A stretch of 64,000 bases of DNA from Trachythela sp. YZ-2020 (GCA_016169945.1 JADLSH010000279.1:2914001-2978000), one strand, 5' to 3'; shown: positions 33,492 through 46,575, counted from the stretch's first letter. Notes: a model not told the origin generated them from the letters alone. Numbers and translations: made by a program.

Positions 33492-36400
33492 TTAGGCTCT
33501 CTTTTCGTATTCAACTCGATTTTGACTAAATATAAACACAACATAAACATTTTGTGTAAATTTTTACAAGGTCATTCAACCGTGCCTATGATCAACTATA
33601 TGCGCTTCCAACAATCCAACCAAACTAGATTATCTAACAGTAATCGCCTAAGTTGTTGTTTGGAAATGTAGAATTGTATTAAACCACTGACTGTAGTTCT
33701 AATCTATCGATATTTTCTTAGCTTTGCTCTGCTTAGCTTTGCTTTGCTCTGCCCAGCCTAGCCTTGCTTTGCTTTGCTTTGCTCTGCCAAGCTTTGCTTT
33801 GCTTTGCTCTGCCCAGCTTTGCTTTGCTTTGCTCTACCCAGCCTTGCTTTGCTTTGCTTTGCTTTACTTTGCTCTGCCCAGCTTTGCTCTGCCCAGCTTT
33901 GCTTTGCTCTGCTTTGCTTTGCTCTGCCCAGCCTTGCTTTGCTTTGCTTTGCTTTGCTCTGCCCAGCTTTGCTCTGCACAGCTTTGCTCTGCCCAGCTTT
34001 GCTTTGCTTTGCTCTGCCCAGCCTTGCTTTGCTCTGCTTAGCTTTGCTTTGCTCTGCCCAGCCTTGCTTTGCTCTGCTTAGCTTTGCTCTGCCCAGCCTT
34101 GCTTTGCTTTGCTCTGCCTTGCTTTGCTTTGCTCTGCCCAGCTTTGCTCTGCACAGCTTTGCTCTGCCCAGCTTTTCTTTGCTTTGCTCTGCCCAGCCTT
34201 GCTTTGCTCTGCTTAGCTTTGCTTTGCTCTGCCCAGCCTTGCTTTGCTCCGCTTAGCTTTGCTCTGCCCAGCCTTGCTTTGCTTTGCTTTGCTTTGCTTT
34301 GCTCTGCCCAGCCTTGCTTTGCTCTGCTTAGCTTTGCTTTGCTCTGCCCAGCCTTGCTTTGCTCTGCTTTGCTCTGCCCAGTCTTGTTTGATGCTCCAGC
34401 CTTGCTTTGCAAACCTGCTTTGCTTTTCTTTTGCTTTCCAGCCTTTGCTCTGCTCCAGCTTTGCTTTGCTCTGCCCAGCCTTATGGCTTTGCTTTGCTCT
34501 GTCTGCCCAACCTTGCTTTGCTTGCTGCTCTTTTAGCTCTGCTTTTCTCTGCTCTGCTCTGCCCAGCCTTGCCTTGCCTTGCTTTGCTCTGCTCTGCCCA
34601 GCCTTGCCTTGCCTTGCTTTGTTCTGCTCTGCCTTGCCCTACTTTGCCTTGCCCTGCCCTTGCTGTACTTTGTTCCGTTCCGTTCTGTTCGGTTCTGCTC
34701 TGTTCCGTTCTGTTTTAGGTTACGTTGCTATTACTCTACTTTATGTTATATATATTATTAAGTCGACTTTACTACTTTGTTGTGGACGCTTACAGTACCT
34801 ATATATTGTGTAGGCTTCTGCTTGAGCAGGATCCTTTATATTTGGATCATTTAAGAGATCTTGTACGCCTAAAAGAATCTAAGAATAGAATAGAAAATAA
34901 AACAATTTCTAAGGTAAATATCGCCTTATAAAGCTAAGGCCTGGTTCAAGGCTAAGGACTAGTTCAAACATCGTGCTTCTCATGTGCCGAACCTATAATT
35001 CGAAGTGTTTGGCACATGAGAAGCGCGAGGTTTGAATCAATTAAGTTCGACGGCTGTAATTAAGTTCGACAAAGACAGTCGTGCCCAATGTATTAGGGAG
35101 CTTTAGATTGGACTACGAGTACGACTACGACTACGAATTTTTCTGCTTAACGTCTGCTACTACAAACTCATAGTTGTACTCGCTTTGGCTCGACTGTTGT
35201 TATAAAGATGTGCTGTGCCAAAGAGAGGACAATAACAAGTTTGTAGTAGCATATATTTAACGGGAAAATCTCGTTAATTATATAATATATAATACAGTAT
35301 AATAATATTGTACGTACTGACAATATTCTCATCAAAAAGTAATGTTTAACGCTTTCAAATTACTTAATATTAAACATTATTATTTTTCACTCATTCGCCA
35401 CAAGTATTTAGTGGTCAAATACAGAATTTGGTCGCATTTGGCAAGCTGGCACCCGGTCATATCTCAACCCATGTCTGTGCTCAATGAACTGACAAATTAA
35501 AAGCAATTCTTTTTCAACAATTGCTTAATGCAACAATAATTGGAACATTGGTAACAAAACAAACACAAATTCCACCCAAAATTCAAAATTGGTTTAGAAT
35601 ACCATTGTTGTCATAAAACGGGCAGTAGGCCATTCTCGTATCCAGAGCCCTTCGATATTTTTATTAATTTGTTGCCCATAACTACACTCCTGATGGCTGT
35701 AGGAATAGGAATATTGACTTAAGAGGGGCAAACAGTGTCATCAGGGGTGACAGAACAGGGGGTATACCCCCAGAAGTATAAGTGGGGGGCTAAACCCCCA
35801 AATATAGATCAGGGGCCGGTTGTATGAAGGCCGTTTAGCTTAAACGGTGGATAAGCCAAAATTAAAAAAACATTTTCACACATTTTGACAATGATTGAAC
35901 TTAAGTTCAATCAAGCTTAAGTTAAATCTTATGCACTTAATATGTAGTTGCAAACATAATTGTTCTATTCAAGTTGAAATATTTTAGCTTGGTTGTTTGA
36001 TGAATGTATAGACTTTACCGATATTTTCCATTTATCCACCGGATAGGCTAAACGGGCTTCGTACAACCGGCCCCAGAGCAGGAGAACTTAATTTGAAGGT
36101 GTCAGATCCTTCCTGCATGAAATGCAAAATGAACAAAATGACCTGGTTTCTGTATATATGTCAAATCTTCCCCAGAATGCAGGAAATGTCATTTCAGAGA
36201 CTGCAGAATTCAAAATTTTGCACAGCATGGACTCTGGACCCTCCTAGAGTTTGTCTAGCCACCCAACCAAACTACCGTCGCCACTGGTGAACATGCACAG
36301 ATTTACATATACAACCAATTGATTATTGATTAATGATGATTAACTGATTACAAAAGTTGACTCATGGGCATCATTGTCTTTCTACGAACCAGATTATAAT

Positions 36401-39400
36401 TATTATAGCTTTCCAAACGTACTTGTTTTATAGTAACGGCTGGTCTCCAATCTTTTTCTTCGTCTAATAGCGATAGACATACCGTACCAGATGGGTACAC
36501 ATTCGGGTGGAATATTGGTGGTTCAAATTTACCTAGAAAATAATCGTTACATGTTCAATTTCTGTCAAATATCAGCAGGGCTAGTAGCAAAAAAGTGATT
36601 GATAGAAAAAGTTGCTATTCAACAATTGCTTAGTTGCTGTTCAGGTCACACTAGGTCACACTAAAAATTTGGTTGTCCAAAGCTATTTCTGGTTTGCTCA
36701 CCTCAATTGCCCACCTCAATTAAGTGAAAAATGAACCGCAACAATTTACCCCTCGCGATTAACGGGCATACTCTGCGAACGGGCATACTCTGGGTACAAG
36801 ATTGACAAGCTCACTGAAATGGCATACGGGAAATATATTTTATCGCCCATCAATTAAACCCTTTGAGATCAACAAATTTTTTGTTTAATTTCAATACATT
36901 TGACAAATCAACTTTTCACACAGCTTTATTAAATGCATGGACGAAGTGAAAGACTTGTAAGTATAGGTAATAGTATGGTTTCGAGTGCGATTTGGAAAAA
37001 GCATGCACGAGTGAGTTTTTCAAAGACGATAAAAATTGCACGAGTCCGAAGGACGAGTGCAATTTGACGTCTTTGAAAACTCACGAGTGTTTGTTTTTCC
37101 AAATTTCAAGAGAAACCATACTATTACTTATTAATAATATACATGAAAAAATTACACGCTTTGATAACACTTGTGCACTCACCTACGCCGTTTAAGCATT
37201 GTTTTCGTTGCTTGTTAGCAAACTTTTTCAGTCTATGTGCTCCTTGAACTTAAATTGTTGTATTCACGTACGATTTTCCATTGAAAGTGTAGAAAAAGTC
37301 GTCAAATCCGCCGCCATGTTGATTTTTCTTGCCTCGTTTCGAGGCTCTGATCTTGTTTTGTTAATTTGCACTGCTGTAATTGCACAGTGTACAATTTCAA
37401 ACTAAATAATTGCACTGCTCTTAGCCAATCAGAATTGAGTATTTTTTTTCATCTATATTATTAAAGTACGTTATTAATCGTGGTCTTAACCTAATTTCTG
37501 GTTGCTCGTCGGGACATAAGTCTAGAGACTTTGGTTGCCCGACAGAAATTTTAGCTGCCCGGGACTTCGAGCAGGCGATTTTGCGAGCCCTGAATATCAG
37601 GGGTTAAAAATGCTTGATAAACGTTGACGTACGTTTTACGGATGTTGACGTACGATTTTATATTAAAGCTAGTTTTACCTATATATTCTCTGTTGCATTT
37701 ATTTTCTGTTTGTAAGAAATACTGTACAAAATGTTTTGTTTATACCAAGTTTTCAAAGCAGGAAAAGATGGGCCTGACTCTAAACTAAAAAGATTTCAAA
37801 ACGTTTTACTTGCATTAAGTTAACCATTAAACATTGTGAAATTTTTGGTAAGGCCAAACAAAAAAAATTTAACAAACGGTAACAAGTTTAACAAAATTTC
37901 AGGTCGGTAGGTTGGAAAATATTCTATTTTGTGAATAGTGATATCTTTTTATTTTCGAAACAAGATCAAATATCAATCAACTCTACATCTGTAATGACTT
38001 ATACAACATTTTCGTAACTTGTACTTAAACAAATATCCAGATATAACAATTTGCTTAATTATTTCTGATATCTCTTGAACTATTTGCAGTACTTCCGCCT
38101 GTTACGCGCCATGTAATGTTTACATTCTGTGAACCCAATCATTCATGAAGCTGTCGGCGTGTAGCATGTGCACATCCACCGGAAATATTTCCGGCTGTGC
38201 ACAGCTAGAACGCGGGCTGAACAATATCGCCAAGAAACGTGAACTAAACAATGTAATGAACAATAGAAAGCGATCTGTGCTGTGATTTACCGACATAGTG
38301 TCAAAATTATTATACAGGAAACAAGTTTACAAGTAGCAAGGCCGCGCACTGAAAATTTGCCGGTTATAATTTTGAATAGCACCGTGATGACCATCTTAAA
38401 TGCCAAAGGTGTCCTTTCCATCCACATTCTTTGGCAAATAAGACACATACACAACATGAAAGGTACGTTCACACGTTGCGATATGTCGGGCCGATTTCAG
38501 ATGCACGTTAATGATATTTGAAAAACACGTGGCAAACGTCATCTGGTGACATCATCAACTGAAAATATTCGTCATTAACATTCAGCAAAACCTAAAATCG
38601 GCCCGACAAATCGCTGTGTGTGAACGTACCTTAAGACTAAAAAGCACCGCAGATAGCGAGATGGAAAATTGATGATGCTAACTCGGACCAGAGAATGCTC
38701 GTTGTCTGAAGTAATTGAAGGTTAACACAAAGGAGCTGTAGTAAGTGTACGTTATCGTACGTTTCCTTAGGTACTTGACAAACGCGAAGCATTTTTTCGA
38801 CATACGTTTTACCCCCCGAATATGTTGCAATTTACAGTTATATTTGGATAGTATTTCGACATTCGGCTATATTGTTTTGTCATTGTATAATGCATACTGG
38901 CGAGGTGTCAGAGGATGTTGTGAACTCACATTTTGGAGGTGAAGAAGGGTAATCGTCTTTAAAAATCATCCTTAGTTTATACTGGCCACCTTCCCACGGA
39001 GTCTGTTGAAATAAATATATAACAAAATTTACACCAAATTATATCTTTTTACTACAAGTTTGCAATAAGTTTTCAATAATAATTGTAAAAATAACAGGCT
39101 GCATTTCAAATGTAGGAGTGGTCATATTATATATTATTTGTTCATACATACCCCTTTTTTTCCTGGAATTGCTGTAAAAATATATAAAAATACACTCACT
39201 AAAGTGTTAGTCAATTCAGAACTATTGCACAATGCAGAAAAATCCAGTATATTGACTATAAACTGTCTTTAAGAGAGATGAGGATCTGGGGTTGCAAAAC
39301 TTGAAATTGTAAGTTGCCAATTGGGCTGAATGATCCGTTAACACTCAACACCCTCGGACCGTTAATAAAGAGCTTTATAGATTTGACTATGAGTATGACT

Positions 39401-42400
39401 GTACGACTACGAGATTCGTTGTTCTCACATTGCCATTGCCTTACGCCATCATGTACTGATGCCATTAGGCAGCTTTAGCAAACACAACGCGACGTGAAAG
39501 AGGACGTGAAAATGGCGTAAAAATGGCGTGGGCACATTCATAGATGGACATATCACGCCATTTTTACGCCATTTTCATGTCCTCTTTGACGTCGCGTTGT
39601 GTTTGCTAAAGCTGTCTAATATCTCGTAGCGGTGGCCAAATTGACAACGGGATTTCTGAAAAATATCGCAGTGAAACAAGCGTCTACTACAAGATTATGA
39701 CGTGAGTATGTGATGGACAAGCGTCTACTACAAGATTATGACGTGAGTATGTGATGGACAAGCGTCTACTACAAGATTATGACGTGAGTATGTGATGGAC
39801 AAGCGTCTACTACAAGATTATGACACAGAGTAGACACTAAACAGAGGCCTCAATGTGTATCAAATCCTAATGTTTTGAGCGTAACCGATGCTTAGCCAGT
39901 GCGCAAAGGAGAGGCTTTCACCCCCCCGAAAACATTCAAAATGGAGGGCATTTTTAGACGTAAAAATACCGCAAAAATTCGAGTTAACTATTTAATGTTG
40001 TTAATCACAACTTCAGTCAAGGTAAAGCGTTATAAAGAAAATAACAAGGGTCTCTTATGTCGGTTATTTTCCGAAAATATCGGCCGCCATCTTGTTCGGG
40101 GGGGGGGTGAATGCCTCTCGTTACCGCACTGGCTAGGAACATGGCGGCCGGCCGACAAATTAAGAAAATAAAGGAAAAAAACAATTTCCCAAGAATAATG
40201 TCATTTGGAAATTCAAAATAGGAATAAAACAAGACGAGTTTGAGAGAATTTTCTGTGAATTTTCCACTCTATTTTAAAGTCATCATCAGACAGAATAGCG
40301 GCCGGTTACGCATTTTGCCTGAAGTGAGACCTCTGTATAGTGTCTACTCTGTGATTATGACGTGAGTACGTCATGACGTGAGTATGTGATGGCGTAAGAA
40401 GATGGCATGTGCAAACAACGAATCTTGTAGTCGTACTAATAGTCAAATCAGAAGCTCGCTAATGATCGATGCAATATCACATGATATATATAGGCTTGAT
40501 ATAGAATTAATTTACAAAAATATCCTGTCAATACTTCGGTAACTTCACGTAACAAGAAGAATATACACAAAACATACCACATTCCCAATTCATAAGATTT
40601 AACGTTCCATCTGGATTTTTTGTTGGTTTAGCAACAAAAGCCTAAAACAATACATAAGAGATGAGTTGGCGACACATACAGTGGTTAGACAGGGTTCTCC
40701 ACAGTTGTGAGCGGGCAGGTGAAAGAGGTTTCTCAACAGGTAAGTGTCCCGGCGCGACAAGGGGGCATGATACCCCGGAAAAAATTGAAATCTGAAGTTT
40801 CTGAAATGCCTGCATTTTGAGGGAAGCTTAAAAGCTTTTATAGAATTCTTAAATTATAACAATAAAACGTCATATCAATTATAAAACACACCACAGTGCT
40901 ACACAAAACTGTGTTTTATACAACAAAATGCCTTTACACAAACTCTAGGATTCTCCAGGCGATAATCAGTACTCAGTAGTTGTGGAAACGGTAAATTTTA
41001 CCGGTTACCATCTGATAAGGAGAACCCTGGGTTATAGAGCATGTGAATTTCGCTCTAGGAGGTTGCAGTATATCAATGATTATATTCAATATCTTTTTAA
41101 ATACAGGTTACTTGATATTGCATTTTTAAAAATAACGATATACCAAAAATATCAAATCTGTTCGGTATTTTCAGTATTGAGCAAGCACAAAGTATATATT
41201 GATAAATTAGATTTCATTATTTCGATGCGAAATAGAAAAAATCATTCACAAAGCTATTTCTTTCTTCAATACAATCGAGTCATACAACCTGTAAATTGTG
41301 TATAATCTACGTATACATGTAATCTACTATGCGTATAATCTACTCTAATTTAGCTTATGAAGAAGCTTTGCTGGAGTGTAATCTTGATACCTTGGAATTA
41401 CGTAGGGAAGATATGTGTATTAACCTTATTCAATCTATGCTTGATCCAAGTCATAAATTACATTCTTTATTACCTGACAGAGTTGATGAGATTAGGGATA
41501 GAATTACCAGATCGAACGGTGAAAAATTTTACAATTCTAAATGTAGAACTGAACAAAAATAGTCCAATTGTATATGGAATTGATAGATTTAATCAAACTT
41601 TATCTTAGAAGACTTTTTTAAACTTACTATTTGAATAATAGTTAAATATTAAACTAGTTTTTAGCTTGAATTCAATTTTTGTAAATAGAGTAATTTAAGT
41701 CAATTCACTTTTTTAACAATTGTTGTAATTCACATGATAATTTAATAATTAGCTTGTTTGACATCACAAACGTGAAATTCAATTGATCGACTACCGTTCT
41801 TGATTTCAAGCAGCAACTGCTGACACCATAATTAACGGCTAAGTTATGTACGCATATTACAGCTGTTCTATAAACATCCCTGGTGCGGTTCCAAACTTTA
41901 TACAAAGGCATTTTTAAGGCAGGACTTTATGCAATAAATTTCCACATTTCCACGTGAAAACTTTCTTATTTAAGTCAATAAAATTAGTCGATTATGAAGT
42001 TCTAAGCGTGACCACTGAAACGAGTCAAATGCCACGAGTCAAATTCGCATCAAATTCCCGCCTGTGCAGAATTAAACTCTGGTCAAATCCCGGGGGTTCG
42101 CCCGGGGGGGGGATGATCGTGGTTGGAATTCACTCATACATTAGACAGAGTAAAATACTAATGTAGGGCGCATTGCCAGCTAATGGGTTAACAAGAGACA
42201 CTGGCAGATAGTTTTGTTAACCCATTAACTGGCAGTACTCTACTACTGACGAGTAAAATTGTCTGGTGTAACTAGACAGAGTAAAATACTCTGGCATTAG
42301 ACAGCATAACGGTACATTGCAAGCTAATGGGTTAATAGACAAGTTTGTAGTGTTGACTGCGCATTCAAATGATGCAAACTACATCGGGATAAAATTGCGG

Positions 42401-44299
42401 TCGAATCATAACATGTAATGAGACTGGAGGTTATAAAATATGCATATCAAAGTATTCAATTGTTTCATCATTATTTGTGTTTTACAAATAGCCACAATAC
42501 AATTGCAGTGTGATTTGAATGTGCAAAGAGTTGCTCAAAGAACAATAATATTAGTTTATCTCACGGTTGACTGACTTCAAATTAAACAACAATATTCCCT
42601 TAAGTGTAACTTTCTCTTTTTTGCTTTGCACAGAGGACAAAGTAAGTTAGAACAAGCAGCATTCTGCCCAGGACCATGTGAGTGCCGGGTACCTGCAGCC
42701 CTGAGGGCATGACCTCCTCCCACCCTGCCGACAACTTTTAAAACTTGATCGACTGGTCTCAGAGTAGCTTGACGTGCGACATTGATTAACAAAGTGCAAA
42801 GGGATTAGAGCAGTTCGTCAGACATCTTTCTGGCTTTGCGGGATTACGCTTTGGAGCGTATTTCTCCGAATCACCAGTAACTAATATTGTGCGCATTGTA
42901 GTACTGAATTTCATCTAATACTAATGTTTAAATAACAAAATTTGCCAAGATAAAAAACACAAAATTACTTGTATAAAATATCTATTACACAGTACAACAT
43001 TGGGGTTTTCATACTGCATATTTGAAACCTTTCAAGTGCTGGGCGGAAGAGTCCACTTTAGCGTGAGTTCCGGGCGGCACTGCTGAGTGGTGGGCAGAAC
43101 CCTGAAATTTTATCCAAAAAACTGGCATAATGAATGGAAGAAATGTATTACCAGATTAATGGAGACAGGAAAAGTGTCAATTTGCTAAAAGTTTATTGTG
43201 CAGATTTCTCGTATGATTAAAAGTGGCCATATAATATAATAATAATAATTAGAAATATTAGAAGACGACTTAAAAATCTGAGACAACATCTAATATAAAT
43301 ATGGGAAATTAGATGGAAGAATAAAAAATTAACATCATCTGTTAATTCTTAGTTGTCTTAGACGTATTAATTCGTCTAATTTAAATATAAACAAATAAAC
43401 TTGGCCGCAGTTAGTAAAGAATTATCCTAGTTGGCAGTGAAATCGAAATATTTAATATTTTCTTCGTTTCGTTCTAGTACAGTTCCCAACTATTCATCTC
43501 ATATTTATATTAGTTGCGCTGAACACGATACGTTCAATTTGTCTGGGCATTTAAGACCATTGCATGGATGGCAAGTGGAAAGGAAAAAATTATCTGCCCA
43601 TATAAACGTTAACCTAACCCCAGACAGTTGTAGAGAAACAATTCTAAACAAAATCACTTTGTTTTCTTTACATCCCCAGTTATTTTTCTGACAGAGGAAG
43701 TCTATTTAGTTTGTTTGTACTGTACTTTATATTTTACAAAAATTTGAATAAATCAAAACACTTGATAGATACAATAGACATAAATCACTACGACATAATA
43801 TAAACACAAGACAAATTTAAGTATAAAAGAACACAAGTACTGTTAAATTACAAACGAATTTACTCTCTAACAAAACAATTTGTCAATAAAGTATTGAACA
43901 AAGTAGAACCATTTGAAGCTATTAAGCTACGCAGTTTAGTGTTTTTAAAATAGACAACATAAACTAAGCAATTAATACGAAGTTTAGTACTAAAGGAAGG
44001 CCCCAACTGCCAGACGTCTAGGGAGAACAGTTTAGAACTCAACTGATAAACTATCCAGTATAAATACAGTTAGTTTAGCTTGGGTTTCCCCCTGCAGTAA
44101 TAATGGAGCAATAAAATATGGCCTTTACTGGATCTATAGAGAGAACAGTTTAGAACTGATAGAGCTATCCGGTATAAATAAAGGATCTAACTTTACATAT
44201 AACTAAAACCACATGTCAACTTTAAATACATACAAATGGGTGATCTTTTCGCCAAGCCTTCCTTTCTTCTGATAAACGACCAAGGGCAATGCCAGACAT
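33492..44299 (-). CDS. UBE2I: SUMO-conjugating enzyme UBC9, 7 exons, 148 residues
   Basis: Exons in gene order: 44234-44299, 40578-40641, 39152-39171, 38930-39002, 36423-36532, 34799-34878, 33492-33525. All borders are GT-AG, phases agree, and the total is 447 nt. The E2 enzyme carries SUMO as a thioester and passes it to target lysines, mainly in the nucleus. The protein starts [16 protein letters not shown] and aligns without gaps to human UBC9: [54 protein letters not shown] with catalytic Cys93, [25 protein letters not shown]. Differences from the family norm: Gly23 is Ala, Cys138 is Ser, and the frame stops after [10 protein letters not shown], about ten residues early. Exon 3 is only 20 nt. 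The last intron contains a ~950-bp minisatellite and the first a LINE remnant. The identification is secure; whether the short C-terminus is real or reflects an unseen final exon is open. Confidence 0.93.
33724..34670. repeat. GCTTTGCTCTGCCCAGC minisatellite in the last UBC9 intron
   Basis: About 950 bp of variable-length units built from GCTTTG, GCTCTG and CCCAGC on the + strand (purine-biased CTGGGCAGAGCAAAGC on the UBC9 sense strand). It decays toward 34670 into GCCTTG and TTCCGTTCTG variants. Several overlapping open frames cross it on both strands purely because the units lack stops. Confidence 0.95.
35812..36075. mobile_element. MITE with GGGGCCGGTTGTA ends, UBC9 intron 5
   Basis: GGGGCCGGTTGTATGAAGGC at the left is matched by TTCGTACAACCGGCCCC at the right. 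GTTTAGCTTAAACGGTGGAT pairs imperfectly with ATCCACCGGATAGGCTAAAC just inside. Non-coding. Confidence 0.8.
36968..37127. mobile_element. 160-bp hairpin element, UBC9 intron 4
   Basis: TAATAGTATGGTTTC at the left and GAAACCATACTATTA at the right are perfect inverses. The arms continue through TTTGGAAAAA, ACTCGTGAGTTTT and AAAGACG to a centre near TCCGAAGGA. Confidence 0.85.
38460..38633. mobile_element. MITE with AAGGTACGTTCACAC ends
   Basis: AAGGTACGTTCACACG and GTGTGAACGTACCTT are inverses. CGGGCCGATTTCAGATGC is partly mirrored near the right end as AAATCGGCCCGACA. A left-half copy lies at 48418-48530. Confidence 0.8.
39468..39619. mobile_element. hairpin element (CAGCTTTAGCAAACACAACG arms)
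   Basis: The arms from GCAGCTTTAGCAAACACAAC through GAAAATGGCGTAAAAATGGCG pair with the mirror half ending GTTTGCTAAAGCTGTC. The loop near 39535 is short. It lies in UBC9 intron 2, next to CGACTACGAGATTCG-type repeat scraps. Confidence 0.8.
39676..39824. repeat. 41-bp tandem repeat, 3.6 units
   Basis: Units of ACAAGCGTCTACTACAAGAT plus TATGACGTGAGTATGTGATGG start at 39676, 39717, 39758 and 39799 with no visible differences. The fourth is cut by a transposon and its continuation (GATTATGACGTGAGTACG) resumes at 40353. Confidence 0.9.
39825..40352. mobile_element. 528-bp TIR transposon with 9-bp target duplication
   Basis: The ends ACAGAGTAGACACTA and TAGTGTCTACTCTGT are perfect inverses and extend imperfectly through ACAGAGGCCTCA. 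GATTATGAC is duplicated at 39816-39824 and 40353-40361, and removing the element restores the 41-bp repeat. A 9-bp duplication suggests Mutator-like mobilisation. It encodes nothing, so it is non-autonomous. Confidence 0.85.
39890..40138. mobile_element. inner inverted-repeat element nested in the 528-bp transposon
   Basis: TTAGCCAGTGCGCAAAGGAG and GGCTTTCACCCCCC on the left mirror GGGGGGTGAATGCC and CTCGTTACCGCACTGGCTA on the right. It lies wholly inside 39825-40352. Confidence 0.7.
41292..41608 (+). pseudogene. LINE reverse-transcriptase C-terminal remnant
   Basis: The frame reads [20 protein letters not shown], then [23 protein letters not shown] and [11 protein letters not shown]. These are family-typical words from the region after the RT fingers/palm in non-LTR retrotransposons. 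A frameshift near 41560 moves the ending ([13 protein letters not shown]) into another frame and the rest of the element is absent. It is embedded in UBC9 intron 1 on the opposite strand. Confidence 0.7.
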
Positions 44300-46575
44300 T
44301 GTTATAAATTGACCGTAAAGCACAGAAATTTGAAAGATCTTTTTAAAATCTACATTGGAAATGTGAAATTCTATAATTTCAAAATGCTTCTTGACAAAAC
44401 TTTACTTCAGCTTTTCACGACAGCGGAGAATTGTGGGTACTTGGTGGTTCCACTTACTAAAAGCAAAATTTCTATACCTTAATTTTCCTGAAAGTTTTCA
44501 ACAAATTTCCTTTCAATTGATCACCACTTTCATTTATTAGCAAAGAGCAAAGTAAAGTAAATTACTTGTTTAAATTTTAGTACCTTTAATGACTTTATAT
44601 ATATAAACTTCTTTTCACGGCGCATTGCCAGAGTCTATTAAACAGCATGAAAATTTCATTGGCGAGAAAATTTCTTTGAGGTGGAAACACAGTGCCTGAG
44701 GGCGTGTTGGTTCTGACGTAGTATCTGAGGGCGTGCTTGATAGAAGAATTGCTTTTCTGATCAGGTGAAGCGATTTATGTTAATTAGCTAACCCTTGCGA
44801 TGCCGAATGTAATAATTGGTACACAGGATCTGCGAATTAACGACATAAAGTTTGTATTGTCATATTCAATTGTCATGTCTAACTCGACGTAGTGTTTAAA
44901 ATAATTATACCATACTGGAGATTAGGGACCGTTTTTATCAGGAGGGAGGGGGGGGGGGTGCTGGTAGTTTTTTCATTAAAAAGTTCTTCCTGACCCCCCA
45001 TTAAGTACAAGTAAAGATCTACTAGGTTTTCTATTCTTATGACCCCCAGAGCTTCTTGCCAAAAAAGATTTAGAACATAGACTTAAAATTAATCCCAATG
45101 TACTAGAAATAACTTGTGTTGGATATTAAACTGATATGCAAGAACTCATTAAATGATTATATAAAACTACACTGTGCATTAATCATTGTAGAAATTCACC
45201 CAAACTGAGTTTCTATTAAGATAAACGTTACGCAAGTTACTTTGACTTTTGTGGTTTGATAACATTTTTGTGGCCCCCCTTAAAAATGAAATTTTCTACA
45301 GGTGACCCCCTCTCTATATGTTATTTTTTCAGGTGACTCCCCTGTCGCTAAATTCGGCGCGAAAGTGGACTGACAAGTTTCTGCCTTGCGGCGCTGATAT
45401 GCGACACCAGAACCGGTTGACGCAGACATGAAAACATCTCGTTCAGAATGATGTTTCTACCAGCTGCCTTTGCTGGTCTCTTGTAGTTTTGTAGCCGCAT
45501 TTTGTCGCTCCATACACAATAGCATCCTTTAATTTTTGATCTCATTCTAAGCCTCAGACGAAAACAAACACTTTCAGTTCGCCACCAGCTGTGATTATTT
45601 CCTCACTACCGAAGCTACCGGATGGCAGCTTATATTTAATCCATTTCCGAATGAGCAGCAGGTTACTGGCCCCGCCTCCGGTGGAAAAATCTACCGGAAA
45701 ATCTACCGGTAGACAAGTCTGTCTCTCCTCTCCCAATTTTCTCGTCTCCCGCCAGCCCGCCTCGCCCCTTAATTTCCTTTTATAACTCCCCAATCCTTTA
45801 ACTTCCCAATCCTTTATAACTCCCCAATAAAAACCCCTTTAAGAGACAGACTTGGAGCAAGTCTACAGCGTAGGTAGTGATAAACGATTTACTTGAGGGA
45901 TTGCATAATCAAACTACCTGAAAAATATATCAAGAACTTCGACGTTTTGAGCAAAGGAAATTTTTCATCATTTAGTACTTTGGGAAAGGAAATACGTTGT
46001 CGAATTATTCGACGATATCTGTGTAGGATTTATGAATTTCATTCCTATTTCATAACTTAAAAAGTTAGCTTATTACATTTAAGTAGCTACCTACCATTAC
46101 ACAAGTGTTATATTTATCTTAAATACAAAATAGAGTCGTGACTTGCCAGTAATCAAAAGTACAGCTTACAGAATATAGTTGCCAATATATGTGTCAAAAA
46201 TTGTTAATAAAATGTGTTAATAATTATAACGTATGTGCTTTGAAATATATATTTGAATATAAAATTCGCATAGAAAAGTATGTTCCTCAACGCCTTAAAA
46301 TTTGAATGGCTGTGAATGTTGTTGAATGCCCCTGAATGTTTCTGAATAATGTTCATGAATATGATTGAATGTCTCTAATTAGGGGGTGTTTCTATGGAGG
46401 TAGGCATCTAACGCACAGAAACGATCATATATATTTTAAGATCGAAATCTATCAGGAAAACATCATTAACATTACAATATTGCGCAAAAAGAGCATTAAA
46501 ATTTAACCCAGGTATAGGCGAGTCAGTTCGGATCATTGCCGTTCTCTCAAATCTTCCCAAAATCTCTCCAAAATG
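44300..46575. other. spacer between UBC9 and the giant scaffold gene
   Basis: Holds the UBC9 promoter side and the 3' flank of the giant gene (both on the minus strand). A G-run at about 44945, an AGACTTGGAGCAAGTCT scrap at 45848 and AT-rich DNA are seen. Short open frames at 45348-45793 show no family signature. Confidence 0.45.

Noticed and set aside
33724..34813. Long open frames rich in Leu, Cys, Ala and Phe (and Gln/Ser/Lys on the other strand)
   Set aside because: They follow the minisatellite units and lack any start context, domain or splice structure. The real coding piece here is UBC9 exon 6 on the minus strand.
39676..39824. CRISPR array
   Set aside because: The repeats are contiguous with no unique spacers, in an intron of an animal gene.
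42577..42792. 71-residue minus-strand frame with [12 protein letters not shown]
   Set aside because: Only a local GC-rich patch in UBC9 intron 1; no splice partners or known motif.
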